16,516 nucleotides of DNA from an uncultured Christensenella sp. (GCA_905212395.1 CAJMEI010000004.1:1-16516), one strand, 5' to 3'; positions 8,046 through 14,625 are shown, counted from the stretch's first letter. Translations and numbers: made by a program. Notes: generated by a model not told the origin, from the letters alone.

Positions 8046-8432
8046 TTATTTATTATATTTTCTATAAGCTGACACTAATAATTGTTGCGGAATTAACTCG
8101 TCTACCATAGGCGGTATGTCTTCCGCTTTTATCTGATTGTTTCCTTGAAGTCTTGTAACGGTCGTTCTAACCGCTTCTATAACGCCTTGCGGAGCAACTC
8201 CCCTAGGGCAACGCTCTACGCACGCCATACAAGACAAACAATTCCATATAGCATTACTGTTTAACAACTTTTCTATTTTCCCGTTTATCACGAACGAAAC
8301 GAACTGATGCGGTTTTATATCCATATCTTTATAAGCAGGACATCTTCCCGAACATTTACCGCATTTCATACACTTTCTTACGTCGGTTCCGCTTATTCTT
8401 AAAACGTTTTCCTGAGTTTCGGTTTTAGTCAT
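8046..8432 (-). CDS. hdrC: HdrC, 8Fe-8S electron relay subunit
   Basis: A 128-residue HdrC with two ferredoxin motifs, C21, C24, C27, C31 and C65, C68, C71, C75, separated by a helical linker containing KPHQFVSFV (40-48), as is typical. It should carry electrons from the HdrA flavin to HdrB. It is a separate gene, not fused as in membrane-bound HdrD. Its start overlaps hdrB by 8 bp and is preceded by GGGGGT. The shorter-than-usual length comes from a compact tail; both clusters are complete. Similarity to the C-terminal half of FrdB in the same operon is notable, since that could let FrdB dock in an equivalent way. Confidence 0.92.
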   Translation of the reverse strand: MTKTETQENVLRISGTDVRKCMKCGKCSGRCPAYKDMDIKPHQFVSFVINGKIEKLLNSNAIWNCLSCMACVERCPRGVAPQGVIEAVRTTVTRLQGNNQIKAEDIPPMVDELIPQQLLVSAYRKYNK

Positions 8433-9207
8433 TTTTCGTTACCCCCAAAGCCTCGGCAAGAAGTTTAGTAAAGTATTCTACGGGCAAAGTTCCGCCGTTT
8501 ACTTTTAAGTTGTATAAACAAAGCGGACAAGCCGTTATTACCATTTCCGCGCCTTTTTCTTTTGCGGAATTTAAAACGGATAAACTTTGTTTCTGGGCAA
8601 GAGCCTTATTTTTTATCCCGACGTACGCCCCGCAACATTCGTTTCTCATCGGATACTTTACGGGCGTTCCGCCTATTGCGGAAATAAAATCTTCCAATAT
8701 CGTGGGATTTTCGGGATTGTCGAACTGCATTACGGAATTAGGTCTTAACAGCAAACATCCGTAGTACGCCCCTATTTTTTTATTAATGGGGTTTACTACT
8801 TTTTCTTTAATTTTATCGAACCCTACCAAATCTCTTAACATTTCAATATAATGCAAAACCTGAGTTTCGCCTTTATAAGGTTCGTCTAATTTTAAATAGT
8901 TGTTTGCCTTTAACTGCATATTTTCGTCCGCTTGCATATCGTGATTAACCCTTTTAATTACGTTATGACAGGTGGAACAAAGCGTTAAAAGCTTTCCGCC
9001 GTGAGTTTTAGCGTAATCTAACGCTCTTACGGCAGATAATTTAGTAGCAATTTCGTCCTTTGCGGTAGGATAAACAGCTCCGCAACATTGCCAGTTTTCA
9101 ATTTCTTCCATTTGCACGCCTAAAATCTCCGCGCTTTTTCTAGCGTAATAATCTAGCTCTTTCGCGTTGGTTTTTAAGGTGCATCCGGGGTAGTAAGCTA
9201 TTTTCAT
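8425..9207 (-). CDS. hdrB: HdrB, CCG-domain disulfide reductase-type subunit
   Basis: A 260-residue HdrB with both cysteine-rich CCG domains complete: C9, C41, C42, C77, C80 in the first and C151, C191, C192, C227, C230 in the second. In methanogens these ligate two non-cubane 4Fe-4S clusters that reduce the CoM-S-S-CoB heterodisulfide; in sulfate reducers the partner is thought to be DsrC. Neither CoM/CoB nor DsrC genes are in this window, so the physiological acceptor is open. The co-encoded FrdAB or an unidentified disulfide is likely. It is the first gene of the tightly packed cluster, with AAGGA 8 nt before the ATG and 389 bp of gene-free DNA upstream. The intact clusters argue for real redox work at this end of the complex. 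Confidence 0.92.
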   Translation of the reverse strand: MKIAYYPGCTLKTNAKELDYYARKSAEILGVQMEEIENWQCCGAVYPTAKDEIATKLSAVRALDYAKTHGGKLLTLCSTCHNVIKRVNHDMQADENMQLKANNYLKLDEPYKGETQVLHYIEMLRDLVGFDKIKEKVVNPINKKIGAYYGCLLLRPNSVMQFDNPENPTILEDFISAIGGTPVKYPMRNECCGAYVGIKNKALAQKQSLSVLNSAKEKGAEMVITACPLCLYNLKVNGGTLPVEYFTKLLAEALGVTKND

Positions 9208-9596
9208 TTATCTTTTCCTTAAATTATCTTAATACTTATATTACAAACTTTTTTATACCTTTTTTCGCCCGTTTTTAACGAATTTTATTTAAAACTTTAG
9301 TCTTTTTAGCAATTTTATTACAATTTACCCTTAAAACTTTCGTTTTATCGGAAATACTAAAAAGCTTTTTAATTAAATATTCGTAACCGATTTTCGTTTC
9401 TTTCGAATAGTTTTTCCAACCTTTCGTTTTTAACAAAAATTTCTTTATATATAACTCTCGTTTTGCCGAAAAACGGCAAATACGAAATTATTATAAATAA
9501 GAGTTGCCGATGCGTTTTAGATATTTTAACTTTAAATTTTTTGTTCGTAAGACAAAACGCCGAATTCGAATTTATCCGAGTTTATCGAACTTCGAA
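9208..9596. other. 389 bp gene-free spacer between hdrB and fumC
   Basis: AT-rich DNA with no convincing coding frame. It contains a perfect 7-5-7 dyad at 9462-9480, an 8-bp inverted repeat at 9563-9598 touching the fumC stop, and a TTTTGT/ACAAAA stem at 9539-9557. On the minus strand a perfect TATAAT is at 9490-9495 with a poor -35, and a TATAAA lies at about 9252-9257 closer to hdrB. No hairpin is followed by a T-run on the minus strand, so read-through from fumC into hdrB is possible. It is probably the control region of the hdr-flx-frd genes. Confidence 0.45.
9462..9480. promoter_or_regulatory. Perfect dyad TTTGCCG-N5-CGGCAAA, candidate operator
   Basis: TTTGCCG at 9462-9468 and CGGCAAA at 9474-9480 are exact inverse complements around AAAAA. 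It is GC-rich in a very AT-rich spacer and lies just downstream, for minus-strand transcription, of a TATAAT at 9490-9495. That suits a repressor site or a leader hairpin ahead of hdrB. It lacks a T-run on either side, so it is not a normal terminator. It does not match the Rex consensus. The regulator is not identifiable. Confidence 0.35.
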
Positions 9597-9598
9597 TT
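9563..9598. repeat. Inverted repeat at the end of fumC
   Basis: AATTCGAA (9563-9570) and TTCGAATT (9591-9598) are exact inverse complements with a 20-nt loop, and the inner arm overlaps the fumC stop codon. There is no T-run after it on the minus strand. It may stabilise the 3' end of fumC RNA or form part of a weak terminator. Confidence 0.3.
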
Positions 9599-10964
9599 AT
9601 TTTTTCGGATAAGCCATATCTTCGGGACGGAATACTTCGTCGAATTTTTCGGAAGTTAAAAATCCCAAATCTACGCACGCTTCTTTTAAAGATATATTTT
9701 CTTTAAACGCTTTTTTAACCGTTTTCGCCGCGTTTTCGTAACCGATATACGGATTTAATGCGGTTGCAAGCATTAAAGAATTATGCAAGTTGTGTTTCAT
9801 TTTATCTCTGTTAGCCGTAAGCCCCGTTAAACATTTATCGTTAAACGAAACCATTCCGTCGGCTAAAATTCTTGCCGATTGCATAAAATTATAAATTATT
9901 ACGGGCATAAATACGTTAAGTTCGAAATTCCCTTGCGAAGCTCCGAAACCTACCGCTACGTCGTTTCCGACTACTTGTACCGCAACCATTGTCATAGATT
10001 CGCATTGCGTGGGATTAACTTTCCCCGGCATTATAGAAGAGCCGGGTTCGTTTTCGGGAATATGAATTTCGCCTAAACCGTCCCTAGGTCCGCTTGCGAG
10101 CCATCTTACGTCGTTAGCTATTTTCATAAGGTTGCAAGCTAACGCTTTTAATGCTCCGTGAGCGAAAACCAACGCGTCTTTACTTGTTAAAGCGTGGAAT
10201 TTATTCTTTTCGGAATAGAAAGTTTTACCCGTTAATAAGCTGATTTGTTTTGCGGTTTCTTCCGCGTATCCGTTAGGCGTGTTAAGTCCCGTGCCTACGG
10301 CAGTTCCTCCTATCGCCAAATCTCTTAAAAATTCTACGGAAGCCTTTAATTGAGCTTCTGCTTTTTCTATCATCACTCTCCACCCGCTTATTTCTTGCGA
10401 AAAAGCAATGGGAACAGCGTCTTGAAGGTGCGTTCTTCCGCTTTTTACTATTCCTTCGTTTTCTTTTTCTAATCTTTTAAAAGTTTCGATAAGTTTTTCC
10501 ATTGCGGGATAAACTTTATCTTCTATTACCGTAACGGCGGCTATGTGCATTGCCGTAGGGAAAGTATCGTTAGAACTTTGCGATTTATTTATATCGTCGT
10601 TGGGGTGCAAAAGCTTTTTCCCCGCGATATGATTTCCTAAATTCGCTACAACTTCGTTTACGTTCATATTAGATTGCGTTCCGCTACCCGTTTGCCAAAC
10701 GGCAAGAGGGAAATTGTCGGAATGTTTTCCTTCTAATATTTCGTCGCACGCTTTTTTAATAACGTCGCATTTTTCTTGCGATAAAACCCCTAATTTACAG
10801 TTAGCTATCGCCGAAGCCTTTTTTAAAACAACTAACGAATGTATTACTTCCATAGGAATTTTTTCGTCGCCTATTTTAAAATTTTCGTAACTTCTTTCGG
10901 TTTGAGCTCCCCAAAATTTATCGGCGGGAACTTTTATAGTGTCTTTTTCTATACGGTATTCCAT
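9597..10964 (-). CDS. fumC: Class II fumarase (fumarate hydratase)
   Basis: A 455-residue fumarase of the iron-independent class II type, interconverting malate and fumarate in the cytoplasm. Family signatures are intact: TGSGTQSNMN (92-101), SSNDTFPTAMH (130-140), GRTHLQDAVP (176-185) with the catalytic histidine H179, and the signature GSSIMPGKVNP (308-318) with the catalytic serine pair S309/S310. Length is normal. GGGAG lies 9 nt before the ATG, and the malate dehydrogenase gene ends 16 bp upstream, so the two form one transcription unit. In this context it should run toward fumarate to feed FrdAB. Use of an oxygen-stable class II enzyme beside oxygen-sensitive Hdr proteins is mildly unexpected but not rare. 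Aspartase and argininosuccinate lyase are less likely on signature details. Confidence 0.95.
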   Translation of the reverse strand: MEYRIEKDTIKVPADKFWGAQTERSYENFKIGDEKIPMEVIHSLVVLKKASAIANCKLGVLSQEKCDVIKKACDEILEGKHSDNFPLAVWQTGSGTQSNMNVNEVVANLGNHIAGKKLLHPNDDINKSQSSNDTFPTAMHIAAVTVIEDKVYPAMEKLIETFKRLEKENEGIVKSGRTHLQDAVPIAFSQEISGWRVMIEKAEAQLKASVEFLRDLAIGGTAVGTGLNTPNGYAEETAKQISLLTGKTFYSEKNKFHALTSKDALVFAHGALKALACNLMKIANDVRWLASGPRDGLGEIHIPENEPGSSIMPGKVNPTQCESMTMVAVQVVGNDVAVGFGASQGNFELNVFMPVIIYNFMQSARILADGMVSFNDKCLTGLTANRDKMKHNLHNSLMLATALNPYIGYENAAKTVKKAFKENISLKEACVDLGFLTSEKFDEVFRPEDMAYPKK

Positions 10965-10980
10965 AAATAATCTCCCTTAA

Positions 10981-11925
10981 TTATAGATTGATTTGAGATA
11001 TAACTTCTTTTAAAACTTTCGCGCTGTTTTGAAGTTTTGCAACTTCTTCGTCGGTAAGTATAGGATTAATCTTTCCGCAAACGCCGTTTCTTCCGACGAT
11101 ATTTATCGTAGATAAGCATACGTCGCTTATTCCGTATTCTCCGCGCATCATAGTCGAAACGGTCATAGCCGTGTTAGAGTTGTCCGTTATAGCTTTTACT
11201 ATATGACATACGGTAGAAGCGATAGCGTAGAAAGTAGCGCCTTTTCTGGAAATAACTAACGCGCCCGATTCTTTAACGTATTTTTCGATGTTAGGCATAT
11301 CAATCTTCGTTGTGAGAAGCGAAGAAGATTCAACTGCTTTTTGATATTCCGCAACGGGCATACCCGCTATTCTTGCAATCGACCAAGGAGAAAATCCCGA
11401 ATCGCCGTGTTCGCCGAACATATAAGCGTGTACGTTTCCGACTTCTAATCCGCAGTATTCAGCAATTCTCGAACGCAATCTTGCGGTGTCGATTATAGCT
11501 CCCGAACCGATAATTTTGTTTTCGGGTATTCCCGACAAACGACAGAACGAATAAGTTAAAATATCTACGGGGTTAGAAACCATTACGTAAACCGCGTTGG
11601 GCGCTTGAGCCGTAATTTGCGGAATTATCGATTTTTGTATCGCAATGTTGGTTTGAATTAATTCTAATCTCGACTGTCCCGGCTTTCTAGCTATTCCCGA
11701 AGTAATTATTACAATATTGGAATCTTTAGCGTCTTTATATCCGCCTGCGTATACTATACAAGAACTGTCGTAAGAAAGTCCTTGACGAATATCTAAAGCT
11801 TCTCCTTTAGCTTTTTCGCCGTCTACGTCTATAATAACTATTTCCGACGCCAAGTTTCTGCAAGTTAAAGAATATGCAATAGTTGCTCCTACTCTTCCGC
11901 TACCGATAATTGTAATTTTGTTCAT
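10981..11925 (-). CDS. mdh: NAD-dependent malate dehydrogenase of the LDH-like type
   Basis: A 314-residue member of the lactate/malate dehydrogenase superfamily. It shows GSGRVG (8-13) for NAD binding, D33 at the end of the second beta strand (NAD rather than NADP), the catalytic D/R pair in DTARLR, and the catalytic histidine in GEHGDS. Overall it looks like an L-lactate dehydrogenase (GEHGDSGFSPWS, KGATFYAIA). However, the residue before KPG, position 102 in the standard LDH numbering and glutamine in LDH, is R80 here (ARKPGQSR, codon at 11686-11688). That exchange is the classic determinant for malate/oxaloacetate, so I call it malate dehydrogenase. The fumarase gene 16 bp downstream agrees. 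AGGAG lies 7 nt before the ATG. Lactate dehydrogenase is the main alternative and would be the usual automated name. Confidence 0.8.
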   Translation of the reverse strand: MNKITIIGSGRVGATIAYSLTCRNLASEIVIIDVDGEKAKGEALDIRQGLSYDSSCIVYAGGYKDAKDSNIVIITSGIARKPGQSRLELIQTNIAIQKSIIPQITAQAPNAVYVMVSNPVDILTYSFCRLSGIPENKIIGSGAIIDTARLRSRIAEYCGLEVGNVHAYMFGEHGDSGFSPWSIARIAGMPVAEYQKAVESSSLLTTKIDMPNIEKYVKESGALVISRKGATFYAIASTVCHIVKAITDNSNTAMTVSTMMRGEYGISDVCLSTINIVGRNGVCGKINPILTDEEVAKLQNSAKVLKEVISQINL

Positions 11926-11987
11926 AATATTTCTCCTGTTTATTTTTGCGAACTGTAAAAATTTTTCGTTTGTTTACCGCTTAGTTT

Positions 11988-12016
11988 ATTTTATCACAAA
12001 TATGAAAAAAATTCAA
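11988..12016 (-). promoter_or_regulatory. Candidate proximal mdh-fumC promoter
   Basis: Minus strand: -35 TTGAAT at 12011-12016, 17-bp spacer, -10 TAAAAT at 11988-11993 with an extended TG two bases upstream. Transcription would start near 11981, giving a leader of about 55 nt with AGGAG before the mdh ATG. The TTGTGA just before the -10 looks like half of a Rex-type site, but the second half is absent. Confidence 0.5.
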
Positions 12017-12096
12017 TAAATTTATAAAACGATAAATTAAATAGGCAAATAAATAATTTTTCGATTTTTTTCTCCAATATATCTCATTACAAGAAG

Positions 12097-12201
12097 TTAT
12101 AAACTTACTAGCAAGCGTTTACAACTTCGCGCACTTAAAAAAGCAACGTAAAATTGCAAGTTTTTACGCAAATACCGTAAGGCATTAAAGGATTTTGACA
12201 T
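12097..12201 (-). CDS. Doubtful 34-residue open frame upstream of mdh
   Basis: An ATG-to-TAA frame coding for 34 residues, rich in Lys and Arg, with one cysteine and no recognisable domain. The nearest AGG is about 14 nt before the ATG, too far for a convincing ribosome binding site. It lies between the two candidate mdh promoters, so it could be a leader peptide on the longer transcript, a remnant of a larger gene, or chance. Confidence 0.12.
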   Translation of the reverse strand: MSKSFNALRYLRKNLQFYVAFLSARSCKRLLVSL

Positions 12202-12237
12202 TAGACAAAAGATTTACCTGTTATTTGCTTTTTAAAT

Positions 12238-12266
12238 ATTATATCACATATATAATATAAAGACAA
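12238..12266 (-). promoter_or_regulatory. Candidate distal mdh promoter
   Basis: Minus strand: -35 TTGTCT at 12261-12266, 17-bp spacer, perfect -10 TATAAT at 12238-12243 with extended TG. Use of it would give a leader of about 300 nt before mdh. The -10 region shares TGTGATA(A/T)AATA with the proximal promoter. Confidence 0.4.
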
Positions 12267-12300
12267 ATTGCTGAAAAACGATATATCGACAAAAATAGCA

Positions 12301-12369
12301 AAAAACGGATATAATATTTATATACTTTATTATCAAAAAAGATATATCTTAATTATGTAATCCGTTTTT
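12301..12369. repeat. Long-range inverted repeat after the metallopeptidase gene
   Basis: AAAAACGGAT (12301-12310) and ATCCGTTTTT (12360-12369) are exact inverse complements with a 49-nt AT-rich loop that contains the palindrome AAGATATATCTT. On the minus strand it follows the metallopeptidase stop by about 20 nt and ends in a T-rich arm, so it may serve as a loose terminator. Confidence 0.3.
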
Positions 12370-12389
12370 CGTTAAAATCGCCATTTCAT

Positions 12390-13067
12390 TTAATTGAATA
12401 AATTTATAATCGCTTTGTTTTCTTTTAAGTATTTTTCCGCTCTTTTATAGTCGGGGCAATACTTTTCCACCATTTGCCAAAATTCTTTTTTATGATTTTT
12501 TATTTTTAAATGGCACAGCTCGTGAATTATAACGTAATCCGATACGAATTCGGGACAGCAAATTAAAGCCACGTTAAAATTTAAAGCGCCGTTACCGCAA
12601 CTACCCCATCTGGTTTTAGCAAAATTAAAAGAAACGCTTTTGTAGTTTTCGCCAAGCTGTATACTTAAACTATTAAGCCTTTTCGTTATAGTTTTTTTCG
12701 CCAAATTTTTATAAAAATTTTTAACCGTATTTTTAACGTTTTTCACGTTTTGCGGAACTATAATTTTATTTTCTTCTTTTATCAAATACACGCCTTTAAC
12801 GCTTGCTTCGGTAAAAATTAAAACGTATTTTTCTCCGCCGACAAGCAAAAAATCCCCTTCCTTAAACGAAAGGGGCGGATATTTTTTTAAAGAATCATTT
12901 ACCTTTTCTTTTGTTGATAAAATCCATTTTTCTTTTTCGGATATAACGCGTTCTATTTGGCGTTTAGTAACGTATAGGGGACTTTTTACTATTAATTTCC
13001 CTTTTTCGTCGAAAGATAAAGTTAAAGTTTTTCTTTTGCTTTTTATAACGGTATAATCAATAATCAT
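12390..13067 (-). CDS. YgjP-like (DUF45) zinc metallopeptidase
   Basis: A 225-residue protein of the YgjP/WLM-like metallopeptidase family. The zinc site is visible as HELCH at residues 182-186 (two His ligands, catalytic Glu), with a third ligand H192 in KNHKKEFW. The conserved TRWGSC motif sits at 152-157. An N-terminal beta-rich half with SPLYVT (29-34) is usual for the family. It is cytoplasmic, with no signal peptide. The physiological substrate of this family is not well defined. The gene starts 4 bp after the MATE gene and has only a weak GGAAG site inside the MATE 3' end, so translation is probably coupled. There is no apparent link to the fumarate genes. Confidence 0.85.
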   Translation of the reverse strand: MIIDYTVIKSKRKTLTLSFDEKGKLIVKSPLYVTKRQIERVISEKEKWILSTKEKVNDSLKKYPPLSFKEGDFLLVGGEKYVLIFTEASVKGVYLIKEENKIIVPQNVKNVKNTVKNFYKNLAKKTITKRLNSLSIQLGENYKSVSFNFAKTRWGSCGNGALNFNVALICCPEFVSDYVIIHELCHLKIKNHKKEFWQMVEKYCPDYKRAEKYLKENKAIINLFN

Positions 13068-13071
13068 TGGC

Positions 13072-14451
13072 TTATGCTTCCATATCTTCGATTTCTTTCG
13101 TTTCCAAAACTTCGCGCTTTAAAGAATACTTATCCCATTTTATAAACTTATAGAACAAATAAGACATTAAGGTAGAAATTCCCCAACCTATCGGCCAAGC
13201 GCACCAAATTCCTATGTACTTAAGCGACGTTTCGGATAATAATTTAGCTAATACTACACGCAAAATTAAATCCGTAAAAGTCGTGAACGTAAACCTTTTC
13301 ATAAGTCCTGCGCCACGCAAAATTCCGTCCGCTACGAATTTTACCGTAATCATTAAATAAAACGGCGCGACTATCAATAAAAAAGTTTTTCCGCTTTTTA
13401 TCGCTTCCGCCGTAGGATTTTTTAGGAAAATTAAAATAAGATACTTAGGAATAGTAACGTATAAAATTGCTATCGGTATACACAATCCAAGTATTATTTT
13501 TAAACCTTCCGTAAAGCCTTTTTTTACCCTATCGTAAAGTTCAGCGCCGATATTTTGCGCCGTATAGTTAGCAATACCGTTGCCAAGCGTCACGAAAGAC
13601 GTTACTACCAGGTTGTTTAATTTTATACCAGCTCCGTATCCTGCCATAACGCTTGAACCGAAACCGTTTATTACCCTTTGAATAATTAAATTTCCTATCG
13701 AAATAAAACTTTGCTGTAAAATACTGGGAATTGCAATAATCGCAACCGACTTAAATTCTTTCCAAGAAAATATTTTTATTTTTCCTTCAACTTTAATTTT
13801 TTTAAGTCTGAAAATTACGAAAATAACCGCTAATATACAACTTACACCTTGACAAATAAACGTCGCCCACGCAACGCCGGATACGCCCATTTTGAATACT
13901 GCAACGAACAAAATATCCATTCCGATATTGCTAAGCGAAGATATCGCAAGGAAAATAAAAGGCGTTTTACTATCTCCTAACGCAGAGAAAATTCCCGTTG
14001 AAATATTGTAAAAAAACACGAACGGAAGTCCGTAAATGTAAATATCCAAATATAGTTTAGAATCTTCAAAAACGTTCTCGGGGGTATCGATAATACGTAG
14101 CAATTTATCGCAAAATCCTATACCCAAAAGCATTAAAATTCCGCACAAAACGCAACCGCTTATTAAAGAAGTGTATACCGCGCTTTTCATTTTGGAATGT
14201 TTTTTCGCCCCGAACAACTGCGAAACGATAACCGAACACCCTATATTGCACCCAAACGCAAACGCTATAAAAATTAAAGTTATCTCGTAACTGTTACTAA
14301 CAGATGCCATTGCGTTTTCTGAAATAAATTTTCCCGCAACGAAACTATCCGCCATATTGTATAATTGTTGAAATATTATGCTTCCTAACAACGGTAAACA
14401 AAATTTAAATAAAACCGTAAACGGTTTTCCCACCGTTAAATCTTTATTCAT
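13072..14451 (-). CDS. MATE-family multidrug/cation antiporter
   Basis: A 459-residue integral membrane protein with the twelve-helix pattern of MATE exporters in two similar halves. The N-terminus with FCLPLLGSIIFQQLYNMADS (17-36) followed by FVAGKF is typical of the MepA/DinF-like bacterial branch. It is expected to extrude cationic drugs or metabolites in exchange for Na+ or H+; the substrate cannot be predicted. AAGGAG lies 7 nt before the ATG. A candidate promoter is at 14476-14503, and a strong terminator (14518-14558) insulates it from upstream transcription. It forms a two-gene unit with the metallopeptidase. Confidence 0.92.
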   Translation of the reverse strand: MNKDLTVGKPFTVLFKFCLPLLGSIIFQQLYNMADSFVAGKFISENAMASVSNSYEITLIFIAFAFGCNIGCSVIVSQLFGAKKHSKMKSAVYTSLISGCVLCGILMLLGIGFCDKLLRIIDTPENVFEDSKLYLDIYIYGLPFVFFYNISTGIFSALGDSKTPFIFLAISSLSNIGMDILFVAVFKMGVSGVAWATFICQGVSCILAVIFVIFRLKKIKVEGKIKIFSWKEFKSVAIIAIPSILQQSFISIGNLIIQRVINGFGSSVMAGYGAGIKLNNLVVTSFVTLGNGIANYTAQNIGAELYDRVKKGFTEGLKIILGLCIPIAILYVTIPKYLILIFLKNPTAEAIKSGKTFLLIVAPFYLMITVKFVADGILRGAGLMKRFTFTTFTDLILRVVLAKLLSETSLKYIGIWCAWPIGWGISTLMSYLFYKFIKWDKYSLKREVLETKEIEDMEA

Positions 14452-14475
14452 TAGTATCTCCTTGATTCATAGAAT

Positions 14476-14503
14476 AATATATACTAAAATAAAAATCAAA
14501 CAA
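14476..14503 (-). promoter_or_regulatory. Candidate promoter of the MATE gene
   Basis: Minus strand: -35 TTGTTT at 14498-14503, 16-bp spacer, -10 TATATT at 14476-14481, 24 nt before the ATG. It lies directly downstream of a terminator, where a new promoter would be expected. Match quality is moderate. Confidence 0.4.
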
Positions 14504-14517
14504 AAAACAATTAAAAT

Positions 14518-14558
14518 AAAAAAAAGCTTTTCAATTTAAAAAAATTAAAAAGCTTTTT
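14518..14558 (-). terminator. Rho-independent terminator upstream of MATE gene
   Basis: A 13-bp stem, AGCTTTTCAATTT (14525-14537) against AAATTAAAAAGCT (14542-14554) with one mismatch and a four-A loop. On the minus strand it is followed by eight T (complement of 14518-14525); on the plus strand by a run ending at 14558. It should stop minus-strand transcription coming from the right, for example from the membrane protein gene at 15704, and may work in both directions. Confidence 0.7.
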
Positions 14559-14625
14559 AATTATTGGTGAATTATACTTTTAAGTGCAACAGTTAGAATC
14601 AAAAAAATAAGTTCATATAAATCTA

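Larger units (their letters stand above)
11926..12389. other. 464 bp gene-free region upstream of mdh
   Basis: It holds two candidate minus-strand promoters for mdh (11988-12016 and 12238-12266), a doubtful 34-codon frame (12097-12201), and near the right side an inverted repeat (12301-12369) plus two AT palindromes, CGATATATCG at 12279-12288 and AAGATATATCTT at 12339-12350. The right part is where transcription of the metallopeptidase gene should end. No RNA family was recognised. Confidence 0.5.

Noticed and set aside
9359..9375. 17-nt exact match to 14547-14563 (core AAAAAGCTTTTT) as a dispersed repeat or attachment site
   Set aside because: Both are low-complexity AT palindromes; at 14547 it is part of a terminator stem. 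Such a match is plausible by chance in this base composition.
10981..11925. Annotation as L-lactate dehydrogenase
   Set aside because: Overall similarity points there, but the specificity residue is arginine (R80) instead of glutamine and the gene is paired with fumC, so malate is the better substrate call.
12195..12243. Plus-strand TTGACA at 12195-12200 as a promoter
   Set aside because: No acceptable -10 lies 16-18 bp downstream and no plus-strand gene follows.
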